A stretch of 6,430 nt of DNA, from the NCBI GenBank assembly GCA_937898375.1, contig CALEJX010000518.1:1-6430 (forward strand), read 5' to 3'. Each line of letters starts with the position of its first letter. Position 1 is the stretch's first letter. The notes under the pieces are model-generated. The model ran no database searches. It worked only from the letters and a program-made list of their open reading frames with translations, and was not told where the DNA came from. This DNA comes from an uncultured Ruminococcus sp. GTDB lineage: Bacteria; Bacillota; Clostridia; Oscillospirales; Ruminococcaceae. Made by a program: the position numbers and the translations under genes. Shown here piece by piece: positions 5,264 to 6,430 of this stretch.

Positions 5264-6256
5264 TCAGTATTGATAATCGTAATTTGTGTTGTCTTGATAA
5301 TAGTTGTCTGTGTAGCCGTTCGCCTGATTTGATTGGGTATCGGAAGCGTTCAGGCTTGAACAGTTTTGATCTTCGGCGTATTTGTAATCAGAAGTGATGC
5401 CAAGATATTCTTCAAGGCAAAGTCCGCTCTTTGTGACCGCTTCGGCTTTTTCCTTGCCAAGATAGCGAATATGCCACGGCTCGTACATATAGCCTGTTTT
5501 GTCCTCTTTGCCGTCAGGGTAGCGGATAATGAAGCCGTACTCTGCACAGTGTTCAGCCAGCCAGTTGGCTTCGGGAGTGCCTGCAAAGCTGTTCTCGGTG
5601 GTATTCACGTCAAAGGTCAGCCCCGTCTGATGTTCTGAGTGTCCAGGGCGGGAAGATACCTCGTCTGCGGCTTCTGTGCCACGCTCTGCGGCATAGGAGT
5701 TGTAAAGATACTCCTGATCCTGATATGAACGATAGCTTGAATTTACAAAAAGCGTTATGCCGTCCTGAGCCGCCGCCGCTGCCATTTCGTCAAAGGCGTT
5801 CTGTGCAACTGTGCTTACGCCAGGCGCATAATCTGAGGGCAGGGAGTAGGTCTTGTTTACGATAAGAATGCCGTCAACAAAGGTCATGCCGTTTGATTGC
5901 TCTATTTTATGCTTTGTTTCTTCTGCCTTGCTGGTGTCGGAGCTTTTCTTTTTTGTGGTGGTCTTAGCCTCAGCCTGCTTTGTGCTTTCGGTCTGTGACG
6001 ATGAGTCGGCGGCAGGTGTGCTGTCTGACTTTCCTCCGCAGGCTTTTGCTATGACAAATATTATTACCAAAAGAATAACTATGGCAATGATACGGTTTTT
6101 CATGACACGCCTGTGTTCTCTTGCACGCCTTTCGGCTCGGCGCTTTTCCATTTCAATGCGCATTTTTTCGTATTCTTCATCACGATAAGCGCTGTATTCG
6201 TCAGGCTGATCATTAGTGCTTTGAGATAAATTCTCGTTATTAGTCTGATTATTCAT
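5264..6256 (-). CDS. Membrane-anchored VanY/M15-family carboxypeptidase
   Basis: A 330-residue zinc peptidase expected to trim the terminal D-Ala from peptidoglycan stem peptides outside the membrane. Residues 1-54 are polar and strongly charged, with an Arg/Glu-rich stretch at 25-54. A single membrane segment follows at about 55-70, then a Ser/Thr/Lys-rich linker to about 120. The catalytic domain has SSYRSYQDQ (173-181), GHSEHQTGLTFD (205-216) and YEPWHIRYLG (258-267). By family pattern H209, D216 and H262 bind zinc and E259 is the catalytic base; all are present. The C-terminal 35 or so residues are Asn/Tyr/Gln/Asp-rich and of unknown use. C73 after the membrane segment lacks a proper lipobox. 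The start at 6254-6256 has AGAGGA five bases upstream. The same fold includes LdcB-type L,D-carboxypeptidases, so the exact peptide cut is open. No van resistance genes are visible, so a housekeeping wall role fits better than vancomycin resistance. Confidence 0.93.
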   Translation of the reverse strand: MNNQTNNENLSQSTNDQPDEYSAYRDEEYEKMRIEMEKRRAERRAREHRRVMKNRIIAIVILLVIIFVIAKACGGKSDSTPAADSSSQTESTKQAEAKTTTKKKSSDTSKAEETKHKIEQSNGMTFVDGILIVNKTYSLPSDYAPGVSTVAQNAFDEMAAAAAQDGITLFVNSSYRSYQDQEYLYNSYAAERGTEAADEVSSRPGHSEHQTGLTFDVNTTENSFAGTPEANWLAEHCAEYGFIIRYPDGKEDKTGYMYEPWHIRYLGKEKAEAVTKSGLCLEEYLGITSDYKYAEDQNCSSLNASDTQSNQANGYTDNYYQDNTNYDYQY

Positions 6257-6304
6257 AAATATCCTCTTTTTTTGTAATTTGTTTTTGCGTTTTGTGTTGC
6301 CTAT

Positions 6305-6333
6305 ATTATATCACAGACGCATAAAATATTCAA
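6305..6333 (-). promoter_or_regulatory. Sigma-A-type promoter for the carboxypeptidase gene
   Basis: On the minus strand, TTGAAT (6328-6333) lies exactly 17 bases from a perfect TATAAT (6305-6310). Transcription would begin near 6298, giving a leader of about 42 bases. This separates the gene from the one ending at 6350. Confidence 0.78.
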
Positions 6334-6348
6334 GTCGGATATTGTCGG
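6334..6348. repeat. Direct repeat GTCGG next to the -35 box
   Basis: GTCGG occurs at 6334-6338 and 6344-6348 (CCGAC on the minus strand), ten bases apart, directly upstream of the carboxypeptidase -35 hexamer. One-turn spacing is what a response regulator dimer often uses, but five-base copies may be chance. Confidence 0.3.
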
Positions 6349-6349
6349 C

Positions 6350-6430
6350 TTATTTCATAACATAAACATAGCATTGATATAGCGGCATAGATTCGTATTC
6401 ATCATTATCTGGGTCATTCCACATATGGTC
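6350..6430 (-). CDS. C-terminal end of an unidentified protein (5' part beyond the window)
   Basis: Reading in from the right edge on the minus strand, 26 codons are open and end in TAA at 6350-6352. The peptide starts DHMWNDPDNDEYES and ends PLYQCYVYVMK. It looks like natural protein, with an acidic stretch followed by an aromatic strand-like end. The plus strand is closed by stops here, and the stop sits just upstream of the next gene's promoter, as expected of a real 3' end. No family is recognisable, and no terminator hairpin follows it, so its transcript may read into the carboxypeptidase gene. Confidence 0.55.
   Translation of the reverse strand, partial: DHMWNDPDNDEYESMPLYQCYVYVMK

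Noticed and set aside
5141..5332. Plus-strand 63-codon frame spanning the end of the membrane-protein gene and the terminator
   Set aside because: It crosses a strong hairpin and overlaps the 3' end of the carboxypeptidase gene; its hydrophobic end is the reverse of the Asn/Tyr tail codons.
6034..6045. Lipoprotein signal at Cys73 of the carboxypeptidase
   Set aside because: The residues before the Cys (Ala-Lys-Ala) do not fit a lipobox and the hydrophobic segment is preceded by about 54 residues, so a plain transmembrane anchor is more likely.
5264..6256. Vancomycin-resistance locus based on the VanY-like protein
   Set aside because: No vanH, ligase, vanX, vanR or vanS is present nearby. 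VanY-family carboxypeptidases are common housekeeping enzymes in Firmicutes.

Overview
The window reads as chromosomal DNA of a gut-type Clostridia bacterium (Firmicutes), most like Ruminococcus and relatives. The basis is the Clp unfoldase with a VGF loop, a VanY-type carboxypeptidase with a single membrane anchor, a tiny Gly/Cys-rich protein of a kind seen in clostridial genomes, strong AGGAG-type ribosome binding sites, and AT-rich intergenic DNA around more GC-balanced genes. This placement is inference from sequence style, not from a search.

Layout. From 1997 down to the left edge, minus strand: a ClpA/ClpC-type double-AAA+ unfoldase, cut by the window edge after 665 residues. Its AUG leader can form two competing hairpins, one of which covers the Shine-Dalgarno. 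Divergent from it, after about 230 bases of non-coding DNA, is a 48-residue Gly/Cys-rich membrane microprotein (2226-2372, plus). A strong bidirectional terminator (2391-2422) ends it and also the convergent gene at 2423-3934 (minus), a two-domain PPK2 enzyme of the polyphosphate:AMP phosphotransferase type. A divergent intergenic region (3935-4131) carries a good sigma-A-type promoter for the PPK2 gene and a perfect 9-3-9 palindrome just upstream of the plus-strand gene at 4132-5166. That gene encodes an unrecognised single-pass membrane protein with a long charged coiled coil inside and a roughly 200-residue outer domain. A second bidirectional hairpin terminator (5219-5254), preceded by a short REP-like palindrome, separates it from a membrane-anchored VanY/M15 carboxypeptidase (5264-6256, minus), which has a clear promoter. 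At the right edge, the last 26 codons of another minus-strand gene end at 6350.

The genes look like single-gene transcription units and not one pathway. The loose themes are protein quality control (Clp), nucleotide/polyphosphate metabolism (PPK2) and the cell envelope (VanY, the coiled-coil membrane protein, the Cys-rich microprotein). I see no CRISPR array, transposase, tRNA, rRNA or known riboswitch. The less explained items are the Cys-rich microprotein, the membrane protein with its palindromic operator, the Clp leader structure, and the shortened middle domain of the Clp ATPase.
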